Origin: Rhodopirellula sp.
GTDB lineage: Bacteria > Planctomycetota > Planctomycetia > Pirellulales > Pirellulaceae
Direction: 5' to 3'
Assembly (NCBI GenBank): GCA_002714565.1
Contig: PAXU01000034.1
Span: forward strand, 10,496 to 17,518
Length of the DNA: 7,023 nt
A program made the position numbers and the translations under genes. Below, one piece after another: positions 5,528-7,023 of this stretch; the stretch's first letter is position 1; each line of letters starts with the position of its first letter. The notes under the pieces were generated by a model, which saw only the letters and a program-made list of their open reading frames with translations, did no database searches and had not been told where the DNA came from.

Positions 5528-7023
5528 ATGCGTACCTGGATTAACATGCTCGCGGCTTCAATCGCCTTATGCGCATCATTCATTTTATCTGGATTGCAAG
5601 TTGATGCCGCTGAAGGCCCCAATGTGATCTTCATACTTGCCGACGATATGGGGTACGGTGATGTCGGTGCTCTGAATCCGGAATCCAAGATTAAGACTCC
5701 AAACCTGGATGCCTTAGCACGCGGTGGAATGGTATTTACCGATGCACACTCCAGTTCATCCGTATGTACACCCACACGTTATGGTGTTTTAACTGGGCGT
5801 TACAATTGGCGCACGAAACTGCAGAACGGGGTTTGTTGGGGCTTCTCCCGGCGATTGATCGAGCCGGGTCGCGAAACGGTCGCGTCCATGTTAAAAGGCG
5901 CCGGTTATCATACTGCAGCAATAGGTAAGTGGCACTTAGGTATGGACTGGCCGCGATTAGAGAGTAAAGGTGGTGGTTTTGCCGACGACGGGATGCGTTG
6001 GGATCCCAAGTACCGCGGCGGCTGGGATGTGGATTTCTCAAAGCCCATTGAAAATGGTCCAAATACAGTTGGTTTCGACTACTTCTTTGGAATCAGCGCG
6101 TCACTGGATATGCCACCGTATGTATACATTGAGAATGACCACGCTCACGTTTCCAAATTGGTTGAAAAGACGTTTTACAATCGAACGGGACCTGCTGATA
6201 GCGAATTTGAAGACATCGATGTATTACCGCGTATCACGGAGAAAGCGGTCGCATATATCCATGAGCGTGCGGAAGCTGATGAAGACCGACCGTTCTTTCT
6301 TTACTTTCCGCTGAATGCGCCGCATACACCGATCGTGCCTATTGAGAAATGGCAAGGTAAGAGTGGATTGAATAAGTACGGTGACTTCGTGATGCAGGTG
6401 GATGATTCGATCGGACAGGTGATGCAGGCGCTTGAGGCAAACGGCATTTCCGAAAATACACTGATCATTTTTACGGCGGACAATGGATGTTCACCCGCTG
6501 CACGGATCGATGAAATGAAAAAGAAAGGCCACTTTCCAAACTGGATCTTCCGTGGTCACAAAGCAGATATTTTCGAGGGCGGTCACCGCGTTCCGTTTAT
6601 CGCACGCTGGCCGGCAGTTGTAGAGGCTGGTAGTGAATCAAACCGGCTCACATGTCTGAACGACTTGATGGCTACGTGCAATGAACTTATTGGTCAGGAG
6701 CTGCCCGACAATGCCGGCGAAGACAGCGTGAGTTTTCTATCAGCTCTTAAAGGCAATGATGATATCAGTACTCATGAGGCGATTGTCCATCATTCGATAA
6801 ATGGTACGTTCTCAATCCGACGGAGTGATTGGAAGCTGGAGTTGTGTGCTGGTTCTGGTGGTTGGAGTTCACCGCGGCCTAACCGCGATGAAACGTCAAA
6901 GCTCACCGCAGTACAACTCTACAATTTGAAGAATGATATTTCTGAAACAACTAACGTGGTTGCAGATCATCTGAATGTGGCTACAGACTTGCTTGGATTA
7001 TTGCAGTCCTACGTGAAAAACGG
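5528..7023 (+). CDS. secreted S1-family (arylsulfatase-type) sulfatase, 3' truncated by the window
   Basis: The frame is open from ATG 5528 to the last base, giving 498 complete codons with no stop, so the gene runs on past the window. It encodes a type I formylglycine sulfatase that hydrolyses sulfate esters. The signature C-T-P-T-R spans C80-R84 and is followed by YGVLTGR. C80 would be converted to formylglycine by a maturase encoded elsewhere. The other expected active-site residues are present: D39 and D40 (LADDMGYGD), K134 and H136 (GKWHLG), H266 (NAPHTP), D318 and N319 (TADNG), and K345 (RGHKADIFEGG). Residues 1-27 form a signal peptide, probably cleaved near VDA|AEG, which implies export to the periplasm or outside. 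The C-terminal LYNLKNDISETTNV element is the usual sulfatase ending, so probably only a few dozen residues are missing. The substrate, likely a sulfated glycan, cannot be told from this sequence. It lies 110 bp downstream of the redox gene in the same direction. Confidence 0.95.
   Translation, partial: MRTWINMLAASIALCASFILSGLQVDAAEGPNVIFILADDMGYGDVGALNPESKIKTPNLDALARGGMVFTDAHSSSSVCTPTRYGVLTGRYNWRTKLQNGVCWGFSRRLIEPGRETVASMLKGAGYHTAAIGKWHLGMDWPRLESKGGGFADDGMRWDPKYRGGWDVDFSKPIENGPNTVGFDYFFGISASLDMPPYVYIENDHAHVSKLVEKTFYNRTGPADSEFEDIDVLPRITEKAVAYIHERAEADEDRPFFLYFPLNAPHTPIVPIEKWQGKSGLNKYGDFVMQVDDSIGQVMQALEANGISENTLIIFTADNGCSPAARIDEMKKKGHFPNWIFRGHKADIFEGGHRVPFIARWPAVVEAGSESNRLTCLNDLMATCNELIGQELPDNAGEDSVSFLSALKGNDDISTHEAIVHHSINGTFSIRRSDWKLELCAGSGGWSSPRPNRDETSKLTAVQLYNLKNDISETTNVVADHLNVATDLLGLLQSYVKN

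Noticed and set aside
5528..5610. Lipoprotein signal in the sulfatase (Cys15 in the hydrophobic segment)
   Set aside because: The residues before Cys15 (IAL-C) do not fit the lipobox, which needs a small residue just before Cys. A normal cleavage site exists further on.
5736..6062. 108-codon open frame on the minus strand
   Set aside because: It is antisense to the sulfatase signature region, where the plus strand has C-T-P-T-R and GKWHLG motifs.

Overview
The window looks like chromosomal DNA from a Planctomycetota bacterium (Pirellulales-like), or less likely a Verrucomicrobiota relative. The basis is protein-family content, not a search. A giant secreted protein joins a PVC-type 'putative membrane-bound dehydrogenase' beta-propeller to a planctomycete-type CxxCH cytochrome c domain, and it sits beside an S1 sulfatase. 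Both are hallmarks of that phylum. G+C looks close to 50% by eye. All genes are on the plus strand, and the ordinary gene density leaves only two short gaps.

Layout. (1) Positions 1-390 hold the 3' end of an alpha/beta-hydrolase of the carbohydrate-esterase/BD-FAE kind, with catalytic Asp and His visible and the nucleophile region outside the window. (2) A 122-bp gap contains a 12-bp perfect palindrome but no convincing terminator. (3) Positions 513-5417 encode a 1634-residue exported protein. Its order is signal peptide, degenerate SGNH-hydrolase-like domain, beta-propeller with acidic DxDxD loops, HEAT-like helices, PA14 domain, more helices, azurin-like type 1 copper domain, c-type cytochrome domain and a His/Met-rich tail. 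(4) A 110-bp gap contains a hairpin overlapping the stop codon, three tandem copies of a 9-nt G-rich unit, a 10-bp palindrome and a Shine-Dalgarno-like site. (5) From 5528 to the window end is an exported S1 sulfatase with the full catalytic set, cut off near its C-terminus.

The three genes make sense together as an extracytoplasmic carbohydrate module. An esterase would remove acyl groups, a sulfatase would remove sulfate esters, and a large redox protein would oxidise a sugar-like or other ligand and pass electrons through copper and heme. The shared-substrate idea is inference from co-orientation and family roles. The window alone does not fix the substrate or prove co-transcription. I found no mobile element, CRISPR array, tRNA or rRNA.
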